Shown here one piece after another: positions 9,921 through 20,189 of a stretch of 45,552 nucleotides of DNA (positions are counted from its first letter, which is position 1; every line of letters begins with the position of its first letter). The stretch spans positions 1 through 45,552 of the forward strand of contig JAPMOS010000230.1 of NCBI GenBank assembly GCA_027972325.1, read 5' to 3'. Origin of the DNA: Paratrimastix pyriformis. Taxonomy: Eukaryota > Preaxostyla > Paratrimastigidae. A program made the position numbers and the translations under genes. The notes beneath the pieces are model-generated. The model searched no databases, had not been told where the DNA came from, and was given only the letters and a program-made list of their open reading frames with translations.

Positions 9921-10813
9921 TATATACTAACTATAGATAATAATTTTTCTTAAAATACCTTTACTGATTCAGTGATTATAATGAGTGCGCATTCTGATGA
10001 GATATTCCTCATTATATCGTCAGTAGCTCATTGAATTTTCGCTTTATTAGCCTTATAGCTCAAATGATGAAACGCTGTTTTTTATCTCTTTGAAATAGAA
10101 GGTAAATCTGATTGATTTCTCTTTCAATTCATGTCAAAGCTGAGTAAATTTTCGCTTTAAAGGGCTCGGTGCTGAAATCTAATTTCATATTGTTTTATCA
10201 TTTTGTCATACTTTTCCATTTTCTTAGAATCAATTATTTGAGCTGATTCAATCAAAAAGAATGCATCATTTACTTAAGATTGATGCATTATTTAATGATC
10301 ACTTTTGAAAAGCACTTTTGTCACAATTTTATTTTGAATGAAGAGATAAGCTGTTTCTGATTGAATTCTCTTTCGTTTGATGCTTAAGATGATTGAATTG
10401 TTTGATTTGACAAAAATGGCAAAATAATTTCTGGGACAAAAAAATGGAAAAAAAATTGAAAATGCATGGAGAATTCGCTTTTTGCCTCTAATTTCGTTTG
10501 TAGCTCGAATGAATTGATGCTTAAATCATTCCAAGCTGATTAAAATAAAATGCTCGTTTTACTTAAAAAACACATTGAGAAAAAAGATTTTGCTCTGAAG
10601 AAATCGATTTTTGCCTCAAATAACGTTTGTAGCTCGAGAAAATTAATGCTTAAATCATTCAAAGCTGATAAAATAAAATGCTCCTTTTCGATAAAATATA
10701 ATGAGAAAAACGATTTTGTTCTGAAGAAATCGATTTTTGCCTCAAATAACAACGCAAGCGTGAAAAATTGTGTGTGAAAATCGATTGTCTCAGAACTCTC
10801 CTTTATAACTACT
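9921..10813. repeat. Terminal inverted repeat of virus 1 (~890 bp)
   Basis: Reverse-complement match to 36427-37305 over essentially the whole length, with scattered substitutions and small indels; divergence increases towards the inner end (about 9960-10060). The inner boundary is at TATATACTAACTATAG (9921 onward). The outer boundary is AGTAGTTATAAA at 10813. The repeat is AT-rich, has no sizeable gene, and contains a 126-129 bp tandem repeat. The interval 9911-10813 holds no other gene. Confidence 0.9.
10484..10750. repeat. Tandem repeat inside TIR, 126-129 bp unit
   Basis: Units begin with GCCTCWAATWWCG at 10484, 10613 and 10739; the third is only partial. Each contains GTTTGTAGCTCGA, AATGCTTAAATCATTC, ATAAAATGCTC and a closing GAAGAAATCGATTTTTG. 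The mirror copy is at 36491-36755. Confidence 0.85.
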
Positions 10814-12262
10814 GCGAAGAAGGACGCATCCGTCTGTATCACCACCTGGGGTCTCGGCGGGGCGAACGACGCGCCGTTGCAGCGGGACAAATTGTCCCGC
10901 CACCAGTGGAGATCCGCACGCGATGGATCGTCCAGGAGCGCCACTGCCTCCCAGCCGCCGGGGCCCCTCCTCGTCTTGGAGGCCAACCGGTTCAAGTTGA
11001 ACAGGTAAAGGTGGGCAGGCAGGATCGCCTCCCGGAGGCAGGACAGGGAGCCAGCGAGTTTCGCGAACTCCCGTGCTCTGAAGGGCCGTTCCGGCCCCCT
11101 GGACAGGGCCGCCTCGACCAAGGAAAGAGTAGCCCTGACCTTGTGAGACGGAACCCTGAACGCCATGCGCACCGAGTCGATCTGCAAACCGAGGTGCTCC
11201 AGGCAGGTCACCGGAACCGGTGTGCACTTCTTGGCGTTCAAGCCAAACCCCAGCTCGGTTAGAAGGAGGATCGCGAAAACCGTGTGCCGCACGGTCTCTT
11301 CCCTGGACGATCCTACCACCAGGATATCGTCCAAATAGATAGAGATCCTCACCCCTCTGAACCGGATTTCTGCCATGGGAACCCGCATCATTTTTGTAAA
11401 TGTGCGCGGAGCCGTATTTAGGCCGAAGGGCATCGCCACAAAGGCGTACACCCTGCCCTCCCAACTGAAGCAGAGATATCTGGAGGTCTCCAGGGGGAGT
11501 GGGACATGGAGGTAAGCCTTGGAGAAGTCGAGGCTTAACATCCAGTCCCCCTTGCCCACCAGCGCCGCCGCCGTGGACAAGGCCTCCACCCTGAAATGGT
11601 CGCACCTGACAAACTCGTTCAGGGGAGCCGCGATGACGCCGCGCCGACCCCCGTCCTTCTTGGGGACTGTGAACAGGGGAAGGATCGCCCTCGCAAAAGA
11701 GGGCGCCACCTCGGCAACCGCGCCTGCCTCTTTGAAGGCCTGGATCTCTTCCCCGAGCGCCCGCAGATCCTCGTCCGACAACGGGATCTGCGAAGTCCGG
11801 ATGCAGTGCTCCGGAGGGTGCGAGACCCATTCTAGGCGAAGGCCCTCCTTCACCAGATCGTGGCACCACTCGGTCTGGAAACGCAGTGCGTCCCAGGCCG
11901 CGAGGAACGACTTCAGACGCCCCCCCACTGGCTGCGAGCTGGCCATCGCCTGGTTGAGCGCCAGTGCCTGCTCGAGAGAAACTGAACCCGACTTGGTCCA
12001 GAGCTCTTCGGCCAAGAGACCCGGAGCGCCCAGCCCCGGGCCATCTGGGCCCTCCAGTGGGGGGACAGATGGAGAAATCGTCCAGGGCCCCTCCTAGCTT
12101 GAGGGCGTCCGACGACAACCCCAAACTCGCCGCCTGCTCCTCAGGGGTGCGGAACCGACCCACAAAGAGGTCCTCCACCCCCCCTCGGGCCAAGGGAACC
12201 GGTACCAGACCCCCACCCTCCTCCCCACCTTCTTCCTGCGGGAGACCAGTCGGAACGACCAA
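10814..12262 (-). pseudogene. DIRS element A reverse transcriptase/RNase H, 3' part missing
   Basis: The N-terminal leader (VEDLFVGRFRTPEEQAASLG) matches that of element E. RT blocks follow: FTVPKKDGGRRGVI, LSLDFSKAYLHVPLP, FVAMPFGLNTAPRTF, the catalytic ISIYLDDILVVGSS, LGFGLNAKKC, and the thumb and connection. The start of RNase H (VVIQTDASFF) is the last element sequence before the virus 1 terminus. RT copies element RNA into DNA. This copy is broken, by insertion and by about one further lesion. Confidence 0.8.
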
Positions 12263-12577
12263 GGTCTTTCTTATTGCATACCCGCAAGGAAAAACAGTGG
12301 TAGGGGGGGAAGATGGGGCAGTTACCTACTCTTTCTTCGCGGCGGCCTGGTGCTGGCGCGGAGCCGCATGGTTGGGCGCCGAGTCATGGCGGGGGCGCTT
12401 GTTCAGGCGAGCACCCCACGGTACCCAGTCCGGCCCCCGCGTCCACCGCGGTCTCGCCCACGGTCCCGCCGGTCACTACCGCGGTCCCGCCGGTCGCTGC
12501 CCCGGTCGCGGCGAGAGGAAGTCCTTCGTCAGGACTCGGACTTCCTAGATCCTCCAACGCTGTTGGTACCCCCCACC

Positions 12578-12716
12578 ACCACTCTCTGATGGATTGGCCC
12601 TATTATTAATCACTTCCGAAACTTTAAAGATAAAAATTATTTATCGAGTTATTTTACTCGGAATAGATACTCTCTCCCAGGTTATAAACCCCCAATCCCC
12701 GCGAAAATTCGCGTGC
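12578..12716. repeat. Element B left inverted terminal repeat
   Basis: Pairs in reverse complement with 17368-17508 through CTCTGATGGATTGGCC, TTAATCACTTCCGAAAC, AATAACTCGATAAATAA (on the opposite strand) and ATCCCCGCGAA. AT-rich in an otherwise GC-rich element. Confidence 0.9.
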
Positions 12717-12751
12717 TGTCTTGCTTCACTTCACTTCCGTTTCGTTTCCAT

Positions 12752-14090
12752 ATGTCTGCACCTACCGCGACTGCAACTGTTTCCGCCGCTGTTTCTACCT
12801 CTGTGACTGCTCCTGCTGGCCTTGCGACCCCTGCGCCTCCTGCTGGTCTTGCGGCTCCTGCGGCCCCTGCGGGAAGTCAAGTTGCGGCGCCCGTGGCGCC
12901 AAAACACCATCCGCGGAATTTCAAGCCCCGTGGAAGACCCTTTTCTCACCCTTTTGGAAGGCGTGCCTCGTTTTCACAAGAAGCGCAGTGTGAAGGCCGG
13001 TCCGGCGGCGTGCGCTGTGGGTGGACCTGTGCCTATGGAGATCGTTGACATTGATGCAGAAGAACCTGCCAAGAATGCCGTCCCTGTGCCCCCTCCTGTG
13101 GCCACTACTGACGTCCCGAGTGTTGAAGCTCGGAATCTTGCAGGTCTGTGTGACAATCGTGCACTTGCACTCTCTCATCATGCCGGTCCTTCAGGTTTTC
13201 CTGACAAGGACGACGGTTTGGTCGTTTTGCCGGACGATTCTTCGTCTGTGGTGAACGACGGTGCTGAAGGCGACGCGGAAGCGCTGCCTGAGGACGCACC
13301 TGCTGAAGAGGACTTGGACCTTTTTGCTCCCAAGTCTCTGGCATCTGTGCCGGCCCACCTCATCGAGGCCGTCAAGGCGGGCAGGGAGGCGGTTCAACAC
13401 GAACCGCTCCCTCACGCGAGCTTGCTGGCCTTGTGCAAGCTCTACCCGAGTCTGCCCTTTGATTTGAGACTGCCCCTGCGGCAGCCTGAGGCTGCCGCCA
13501 TCGATGCCGCGGCTCTTCGCGGAAGTCTTTTGGGCTCCCCTGACGTCGAGAAGATTCTCGTCGCCATCGAGGGCCAGGCCGTGCTTTTGCGGCGGGTCCT
13601 CGTTTCTGCCCTGGGGCAGATGCTGGCCCCCGAGGCTGACCCAGAGCGGGTTGGCCGGGCCCTCCGCCACGCCTCTCAACTTACCGAGTATCTTCTTTCC
13701 TCGGTTGAGCGGACAAGGAAGCAGCGCTTGACGCCCTTCCTGCGCCCTTCAATGATGCTGGCTGCAGCCAGAGGCTGCACTGATGCGGGCGACATGTTCA
13801 CCCGTGAGGAGGCCCTGGCACTGGAGAAGAGCGTCTCCGGCGCCCAGGCCACCCGCACCGCCCCCACGCTTGCGCAGGCCACACGGCAGTCGGCGAAGGA
13901 TTCTTCTTCGACCGCACCGGCATCGGCCCGCCCTGGAATGCACCGTCAGCGCCCGAATAAGTTTGCGCGCTTCGGTAAACGCAACCCCACCAAACCCATT
14001 CCTCCCCCTGTTGTTTCGAAGAAACCGAAGGAGAAGTATGCGGGTTGCGAGGATGAGCTCGACTTTTTTCCTTGCAAAAGTGAGGGAAGA
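12752..14090 (+). pseudogene. DIRS element B gag-like region
   Basis: The likely start is ATG 12752 (MSAPTATATVSA), just after the left repeat. The region contains an Ala/Pro-rich N-terminus, an acidic segment (about 13040-13330), and a helical core with LRRVLVSALGQMLAP and RVGRALRHASQLTEYLL. A basic tail (RPNKFARFGKRNPTK) follows. Composition and position fit the capsid-like protein of DIRS elements, but it is not the same gag family as A and E. The reading frame is broken. Confidence 0.55.
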
Positions 14091-14895
14091 GTGCTCAAAG
14101 ACACAGGCTTTGGAATCTTTTCCAAACAAATTACTGGCAAAACTGGACGCGTGGAAAGAGCTGCAGGCGCCCTCAAGGGCGTTTGCCCTCGATACTATCG
14201 AACATGGGTTCAAAGTGCAGAAAGAGGTGATACCAGACAAACCTTTTTATCCAGCACTTCGCCCGCTGGCACTCACGGCTCAAGCAGCGCAGGCTGTCGC
14301 CCTAGAGATTGCCGAAATGGTAGATCTGGGAGCGGCCAAAGAAGTGCCGCGGGAAACGCCTGGGCTCCTAGTACAGCAGTTATTTGCTGTCACGAAGCCA
14401 GACGGATCTTACAGACCTATACTGGACTGTCGGCCATCGAATCAGTACGTGGCGGATGTCCACTTCAAAATGGAGGGCATCCACGATGCCCTCCTGTTGA
14501 TGGCCAAAGGCGACTTGATGAGCAAACTCGACTTACGGAAAGCCTACTGGCATCTGCGCGTCGAGGAACATTCCCAGCATCTGCTCGCCTTCCAATGGCA
14601 GGACCGATTCTTCGTGTCCCTTGCTATGCCGTTTGGAACAAAGTTAGCGCCATACACATTCACGAAGGTCCTCAGACCAGTGATCGAGGAACTTCGGCGC
14701 AAAGGCGTCAGGTGTGTCACTTACCTGGACGACTTAATTATTCTCGCCGGCAGCCGCGAGGAGTCCCAGCTTCACACCCTTTGGGCTGTGCAGCTGTTCG
14801 TCAAACTCGGGTTCACAATATCCGAGAAAAAATGTGTGTTCGTGGGAACACAGAAAATTGTTTTTCTGGGGTTCGTCCTCGACTCCAACAGATGA
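14090..14895 (+). pseudogene. DIRS element B reverse transcriptase
   Basis: One frame carries RT blocks in order: LFAVTKPDGSYRPILDCR, SKLDLRKAYWHLRVEE, FVSLAMPFGTKLAPYTFTK, the catalytic VTYLDDLIILAGS, LGFTISEKKC and QKIVFLGFVLDS. This polymerase belongs to the DIRS lineage, with the YLDD core. The thumb and connection continue in following sequence (about 14900-15190). Fossil. Confidence 0.85.
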
Positions 14896-15990
14896 CAATC
14901 TCATTGCCACCCGAGAGGGTGGAGAGCATCCTGTCACTGTTGGGACAGGTCAGGGGCAGGCCGTCAATCTCGACAGCCCTTCTGGCCCGACTGGTGGGTT
15001 GTTTGGTTGCCACCAGACCGGCGATCGAGCCGGCACACCTCCACCTGTTCCACTTGAACCGTTGCAAGGCACGGGCCGTGCAGAGGTCGGGTTGGGACGG
15101 GACGAGCCTGCTCAGCAGCGAGGCTCTGGCCGAGGTGGAGTGGTGGGTTCAGAACCTCCCGTTGAACGGGATGGCTTCGACGGACCCTCGGCCCACCAGG
15201 ACCCTCCAGCAACCTGGCATGGGGGGCAGCGCTGGAAATGTCACCCAAGCCTTTGGAGGCGAGGGGTTTCTGGAGGCAGGCCCTCCAGGAGACCGACAAG
15301 CACATCAACTGGCGCGAACTTGCGGCACTCCTGTGGGCGCTCCGTGCGTTCCGCGAACACCTCCCTCGGGGGACGGTGGTTCGCTGGCAGAGCGACTCGA
15401 CCGTTGCGGTGGCGACGGTGAGGAACTGGAACACGGGGAGCAAGGCCATTCACCCGTTGCTGTTGGAAGTCTGGGAACAGACGCAACAAATGGGTGTCAG
15501 GATTGTGCCGGAGCACATTGCGGGTGTGACGAACCTGCATGCCGATCGTCTCAGCAGGATGCGGGACGACTCGGACTGGAAGTTGAACCCTCGGTTATTC
15601 GAGTGGGCCTGCCAGTCCCTGGCTTTCCAGCCGGAGCTGGATGCGTTTGCCACGATGGCCAATGCACAGCTCCCGAGGTTCTGGTCCCTGCGGCTGGATC
15701 CTCAAGCGGAGGCGATCGATGCCTACGCGCAGGACTGGGGCGCAAACGGTTGTATGCGAATCCCCCGTTCAATCAGATCGCACGGGTCCTTCGGAAAATC
15801 ATCCGGGACCGGGCGACGATGATGCTCATTCTCCCACTCTGGAAGGGCGCGTTGTGGTTCCCTACGATGAGCAAATTGCTTATCGAGACACCCCTCCTTT
15901 TGCCGGATTCCGAGGAGACCTTTCTCCCGGGGATCGGCGGGAATGCATGCGGAGTGGGAGGCCTCATTGGAGGGCGATGGCAGTGAAACT
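14896..15990 (+). pseudogene. DIRS element B RNase H and N6-adenine-methyltransferase-like domain
   Basis: The frame 15238-15822 holds RNase H sequence (INWRELAALLWALRAFREH, WQSDSTVAVATVRNW, HIAGVTNLHADRLSR), then SDWKLNPRLFEWA and LDAFATMANAQLPRFWS. Next to it a frame reads LYANPPFNQIARVLRKI, containing the Asn-Pro-Pro-Phe motif of DNA adenine methyltransferases, which many DIRS elements encode after RNase H. RNase H removes template RNA; the role of the methylase in these elements is unknown. Broken. Confidence 0.75.
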
Positions 15991-16303
15991 ATCGGGTCAT
16001 CCGAAGATGAAGAAGGTTGTCTCATTCGACTGGACGACCTTGCTGACCCAGAGTTGATGGGTGCTGTTGCACCCAACCGCTGCGCTTTCTTTCCGCCGGA
16101 GGACGCCGGCGATGGAGCTATTGCCTTGGTAAATCAGGCTCGCTCCGACTCGCGCCGGAAGGCCATGGCCTTGGCTTGGGCGCGATGGTCGGAATGGTGC
16201 AGGGGAAAATCCCTGGACCCTTTCGAGGCGACTGGTGTTCGGCTAGGAAATCCTGGCAGACCAGTTCGCAAAGAATGAATACAGCAGCAAATGGTTCACC
16301 AAC

Positions 16304-17032
16304 TTGAGCAGCGCCATTTCGGCGAAGCTTTCGGTGCTGCTTGGCAAGAACCTGGGCGAAGACCGTTGGGTCCGCCTGGTTCTGGAGGGGATCAAGAGAC
16401 AACGTCCGTCGATGCCGAAGTATGACCGGACCTTTGACCCCCTTCCCTTGGGCCAGCTGCTCCGCAAGAAGGGCCGGAATTCGGCTCTCTCGCGGGACGA
16501 TTTGCTGGGGAAAATGGCCATCCTCCTTTACACCTCTGGGTTGCGAGGGGGAGACATGGCCAGGATCTCGATCCGCCTCTCCCGTTGGGAGGAAGCGGAC
16601 CATATGATGACGCTGACCTTGAAGACGAAAACCTCTTCGGGTCAGTGGGTGTCCCGTCACATCCTGGGCGTACCGGATGATGACCTGATCTGTCCCCACT
16701 GTTGCGCAAAGGAGATCCGCCGGAGGCGGCGCCTCGGCGACTCGGACGCACTCTTTGTCGCTTTTCGTGGAGGAGAGCCTCTGTCTGCGGAGCGCATCTC
16801 CACCCTCACATCCCGCTTGATGCGGGAAGCCGACATCCCGCCGGAGTTTCGCCCGCATGCCCTCAGGGGCGCGGCGGCGACGAAGTTCTTGGAGAATGGC
16901 ATCCCTGACGCCACTGTCAGGAGGATGTTTGGTTGGTCGGTGCAGTCCAGTTCTTTGGACAGGCACTACAATCGGGCAGTCCCGAAGGAGGCGCCAATGG
17001 CGACGCTCTTCGGGGCTGAGGAGGATCTTTGA
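16304..17032 (+). CDS. DIRS element B tyrosine recombinase
   Basis: An intact frame of 242 codons from the ATG at 16304; sequence upstream to about 16060 (RSDSRRKAMALAWARWSEWC) looks like the N-terminal core-binding part in another register. Catalytic-domain features are LYTSGLRGGDMARI (first Arg), RPHALRGAAATKFLENG (His-x-x-Arg) and SSLDRHYNRA (nucleophile Tyr region). A CPHC zinc-like pair lies between them. It integrates the circular cDNA without target duplication. It ends two bases before the internal complementary region, as in other DIRS elements. Confidence 0.85.
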   Translation: MSSAISAKLSVLLGKNLGEDRWVRLVLEGIKRQRPSMPKYDRTFDPLPLGQLLRKKGRNSALSRDDLLGKMAILLYTSGLRGGDMARISIRLSRWEEADHMMTLTLKTKTSSGQWVSRHILGVPDDDLICPHCCAKEIRRRRRLGDSDALFVAFRGGEPLSAERISTLTSRLMREADIPPEFRPHALRGAAATKFLENGIPDATVRRMFGWSVQSSSLDRHYNRAVPKEAPMATLFGAEEDL

Positions 17033-17034
17033 AT

Positions 17035-17145
17035 ATCCATCAGAGAGTGGTGGTGGGGGGTACCAACAGCGTTGGAGGATCTAGGAAGTCCGAGTCCTGA
17101 CGAAGGACTTTGACGGACCTCCTAGCTCTACCCCCCCACCACCAC
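17035..17145. repeat. Element B internal complementary region (circle-junction template)
   Basis: 17035-17109 is the exact reverse complement of the left end 12520-12594. 17110-17145 is the reverse complement of the right end 17500-17534, with one extra C in a C run. The two halves meet at GGACT/TTGACG. In DIRS elements this region templates joining of the two cDNA ends into a circle for the recombinase. It begins two bases after the recombinase stop. Confidence 0.92.
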
Positions 17146-17367
17146 GGGATGATCCCACCCACCTGCCCCGGACCGCGACATGGCGGTTGACGGACGCTCT
17201 CCTGCGCGGAGAGGGTGCGAGGGTAGAAGACAGGCGGCTCTCCGGGTTTTTTGCTAGCCCTTCGTTTTTCCCGGAAAGATTGGACGAGCCGGAAGGGCGC
17301 CCTTGTACTCTGCCTCCCCTGGAGGGGCCCGGCTATTCGGGCAGAAGCCCATGGTGCAGACTCTCAT

Positions 17368-17508
17368 TCGCACGCGAATATTCGCGGGGATTGGGGGTTT
17401 CCTGGGAGAGAGTATCTATTCCGAGTAAAATAACTCGATAAATAATTTTTATCTTTAAAGTTTCGGAAGTGATTAATAATAGGGCCAATCCATCAGAGAG
17501 TGGTGGTG
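17368..17508. repeat. Element B right inverted terminal repeat
   Basis: Reverse complement of 12578-12716 with small differences near CACGCGAATATTCGCG and TTTCCTGGGAGAG. The segment 17146-17367 between the internal region and this repeat holds no clear gene. Confidence 0.9.
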
Positions 17509-17697
17509 GGGGGTAGAGCTAGGAGGTCCGTCAAGCCGCGGTCCCGGTGCTCACCTCGCCCACGAGGCTTGCCGCCCTCTCGCTCCCGCGAGCGGTCGGA
17601 CTCGTCGGCCTCCTCCCCCTCGGCTTCGTCGGTCCGCTTCTCGAGCTTGCGGGTCTCCGACTTCGCCTTTAGTGCCTCAAGGTGGGAGTTAATCACC

Positions 17698-19632
17698 TCA
17701 GCCGACCACGGCAGGCGCGCCGGGTCGGGGTACTGGGCAAGCATGGCGGGCTGCCCGCCGGCGCCCGCCCGGTCGGCCGCAGCTTTGGCCGACCAAGTCT
17801 TGAGCTTGCCCCACGAGACAGGGCTCCAAGGTCTGGCGGAGGCGAGCGGTGTCGAGGGCGATTTCGACTTCAAGTTGCTCTTGGAGTGCGGTCAAGAAGT
17901 TGACCGCATCATCCAGAGGGGGCAGGAGGTGAGCAAGGGCCTCCCTCGCCCGCTCCTCATTCCCACCCGCCAGCCCCACCAGCATCGGGAGCAGCGACTT
18001 CCGCTGGCCTAGAACAGCCAACCGGGAAAGCTCCACCTCTCGTGACTCAAGCACAAGGAACCCGATATGGGTCTGGAGTCTCTTAGCCCCGGCTTCGCGA
18101 CGCTCGCGTCGGCTCTTGCCGACCGAGTCCAAGAAGTAGTTCACCGGAGGGGGCGGTAGGATCGGGGCTCCAGACGGGAACCCCAATGGCCGCGGGGCCG
18201 AAAGAAGGCGGGTCAGGGACGTGCGTTGACGCTCCTCCATGATCGCGGGAGGTACCTCCGCATGCAAGTTGGGAACCCGGACCGGCCCAACCGCCGCACG
18301 GACCGCAGCGATATAGTCCGGCGGGTATACGGCCTCATCAAAGGCCACGTCCAGGCCAAATTCGCTGTAGTCGACCAAGGCCGCGAGGGGCAGATGCACC
18401 CCCGCGGCCTGGAGCTTTAGCCGCTCCTCCAGGACTCTCTCCCTTCGGAGGAGCTTCGCAAAGGGCTCCTTCGGGGCAGGGATGTCCTCTGCTGGGCCAG
18501 CCGCTGAACGCGCCTCCAGAGCCGCCATACGCGTCATCAGCGACTGGTTCTGCTCCCTCAGTCTCTGCAGCTCATCCGGAGCGGCAGCCAGAGGGCCGTC
18601 CCGGACGGCCGCCCGCGGAGAAGCCGGAGGGCGCCGGCTCGGCGAGGCCGACGACGACCCCGAACGCGACAGGCGAGACGAAGCCCGAGAGCGGCCCGCC
18701 GAACCCGAGCGCGACGAGCGCGAGGACCGCTCCGTGCGCGACGAGCGTGACGATCGCGAGGGAGACCCCGAAGCCCCCGAGCGAGAGCCCGACCCCCGAC
18801 TGGGCGACCGCCGACGACGGGACGGAAGTGGCTGAGGGGACCCCCGACGCCGGGCCAGATGGGACGACGGCCGGGACGGGGACTGGTCACGGGGCGACGC
18901 CGCTCGAGAGTGGAGCGGGTCGGGACGCCCGGACGCCGGCCCCGAAGGGGTGGCGTCGCGGGGCACGGACGCCGACCGGGCGATGGCCGGGTCAGGAGGG
19001 GAACCGGCCCGAGGGTGGACCGGGTCACGAGGTAAGGATTCCGACCGAGATGGGATCGGAGCCGGGCGCGGAGGCGCCGGCCGAGGTTCCGACTGGGCCA
19101 CCGGCCGTACAGAGGCCCCCCTCACGGGCCGCGGAACGCTGGTCAAACACCGCCGCGGTGTCGCCTGCTGCTTGGGAAGCGACGGCAACGGAGCGGCCGG
19201 ATGCGAATGGATCGGCGGGGCCGAATGAGGGGTGGGGCACGAGGCCGGAGAGGCTGGCACCCGCCGGTCAGAAGACGGCTGCCCCAACGGCGAAGAGACG
19301 CCGGGGGAACGGCCACGGGCAGAGGCCGGCGGAGCGAGCATCGCCCTGCCCAGCTCCGTGCGCGGACGCCCAGCACAGCGCAGCGGCGAAAGAGATCGCG
19401 CGGGCGGCGAAGAGGACCGCGGAAGAGGCGGCGTCCTCGGCGAAGGAACTCGAGGGGCGGGCGTCACCGCCTGAGCCCCGGACCCAATGGGCCGCAAAAC
19501 AAAATGGAGATTGCCCGGATCGGTCACACCCGGAGACGGGAGTGGCGATTCCGTAACACGTACGACCGGGCTGGTGATCACCAGATGCCAAAAACTTCTT
19601 TGAGCAAAAGAGCCAAAAACAATTAGCCACAA
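17698..19632 (-). CDS. DIRS element A gag-like protein, Ser/Arg-rich
   Basis: A long minus frame of 644 codons; the true start is uncertain. Residues from about 60 to 330 are low-complexity Pro/Ser/Arg with dense SR dipeptides. Then comes a short coiled-coil-like stretch (DELQRLREQNQSL), followed by a conserved C-terminal half with GVHLPLAALVDYSEFG, PPDYIAAVRAA and PRPLGFPSGAP. The gag of element E has the matching order (FPLAAAVDLAEFGG, PPDVVARARELL, CPRGFPLGAP), so this is the family's capsid-like protein. SR-rich tracts usually bind RNA. Fossil copy. Confidence 0.65.
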   Translation of the reverse strand: MWLIVFGSFAQRSFWHLVITSPVVRVTESPLPSPGVTDPGNLHFVLRPIGSGAQAVTPAPRVPSPRTPPLPRSSSPPARSLSPLRCAGRPRTELGRAMLAPPASARGRSPGVSSPLGQPSSDRRVPASPASCPTPHSAPPIHSHPAAPLPSLPKQQATPRRCLTSVPRPVRGASVRPVAQSEPRPAPPRPAPIPSRSESLPRDPVHPRAGSPPDPAIARSASVPRDATPSGPASGRPDPLHSRAASPRDQSPSRPSSHLARRRGSPQPLPSRRRRSPSRGSGSRSGASGSPSRSSRSSRTERSSRSSRSGSAGRSRASSRLSRSGSSSASPSRRPPASPRAAVRDGPLAAAPDELQRLREQNQSLMTRMAALEARSAAGPAEDIPAPKEPFAKLLRRERVLEERLKLQAAGVHLPLAALVDYSEFGLDVAFDEAVYPPDYIAAVRAAVGPVRVPNLHAEVPPAIMEERQRTSLTRLLSAPRPLGFPSGAPILPPPPVNYFLDSVGKSRRERREAGAKRLQTHIGFLVLESREVELSRLAVLGQRKSLLPMLVGLAGGNEERAREALAHLLPPLDDAVNFLTALQEQLEVEIALDTARLRQTLEPCLVGQAQDLVGQSCGRPGGRRRAARHACPVPRPGAPAVVG

Positions 19633-20189
19633 ACACTAGGTCCTGGCCGGCACTTGACGGCGTAGAACTCGGGCCCGCCACAGAAAGACTCCTGTGGCAA
19701 TGAGATGAATGAGCGGTGACAATACCGAACACCGACCTCGGCACCGGAGTTGACTCCGCAGGCAACGGCAACGGTAAAGGCCTTGCCGAGACTGGCACAG
19801 CCGCAACCGGACCAGGAGTACTGAAAAGAAATGCAATAATGACCGTCGCCAACGTCGACACAGACGTCAGGACCGAAAGAGGCAAAGCCTCAGAGCCCCC
19901 AAGAGCAGTCGCAGCACGTTCAGAAGAACTGCGCAGAAAGACCAGAAAAGGGGGGCGATGTAATGAAGGAGGCGAACGCGCTCCAAATCCGTCCCAATGC
20001 AAAAGGTGCAGTGGGAACAGTGCGAAGCGAACAGACCCAGAGATGGGAAAGTTCGACATTCGGACGGGAGAAAACAAGCGTTTCGCCAGAGGGAAAAAAG
20101 ATCGCGAACCGGGGTTGGCATCTCTATCTGTGCCGGTACTCCGTTCTTTTTCTTTTCTTTCATTGCGCGAGGGGGATGATAATCGCAAC

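Larger units (their letters stand above)
7281..10813. mobile_element. Polinton/Maverick-like virus-derived element, right end (virus 1), truncated
   Basis: AT-rich block holding a fibre-like gene, a convergent unknown gene and a terminal inverted repeat. The terminus at 10813 reads, outward to inward on the minus strand, AGTAGTTATAAAGGAGAG, giving the 5'-AG end typical of Polintons. The same TIR starts virus 2 at 36427. The left part of the element is missing: a LINE begins at about 7280. The TIR joins the RT/RNase H region of DIRS element A, so the element was inserted there. It is a partial fossil; the high similarity of its TIR to that of virus 2 suggests a fairly recent family. Confidence 0.75.
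12520..17534 (+). mobile_element. DIRS element B, structurally complete (5.0 kb)
   Basis: Both ends and the internal complementary region are present. Terminal inverted repeats of about 140 bp lie at 12578-12716 and 17368-17508, with unique end segments outside them (12520-12577 and 17509-17534). The internal region 17035-17145 is complementary to the left end and then the right end joined head to tail, the hallmark of DIRS elements that replicate through a circle. The order gag, RT, RNase H, adenine-methyltransferase-like domain and tyrosine recombinase is canonical. Matches between ends and internal region are almost perfect, so insertion into element A is recent. Coding parts carry several breaks. 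Confidence 0.9.

Noticed and set aside
10484-10750. CRISPR-like array
   Set aside because: Units of about 127 bp with no unique spacers in an AT-rich eukaryotic TIR; simple tandem duplication.
10790-12262. Second long minus frame of 490 codons overlapping the element A RT
   Set aside because: Only its first part looks like real element protein (leader region); the rest is Gly/Arg-rich antiframe of the RT.
18558-19556. Plus-strand frames opposite the SR-rich gag
   Set aside because: Gly/Glu/Arg-rich antisense of an SR-rich gene; the minus frame alone aligns with the gag of element E.
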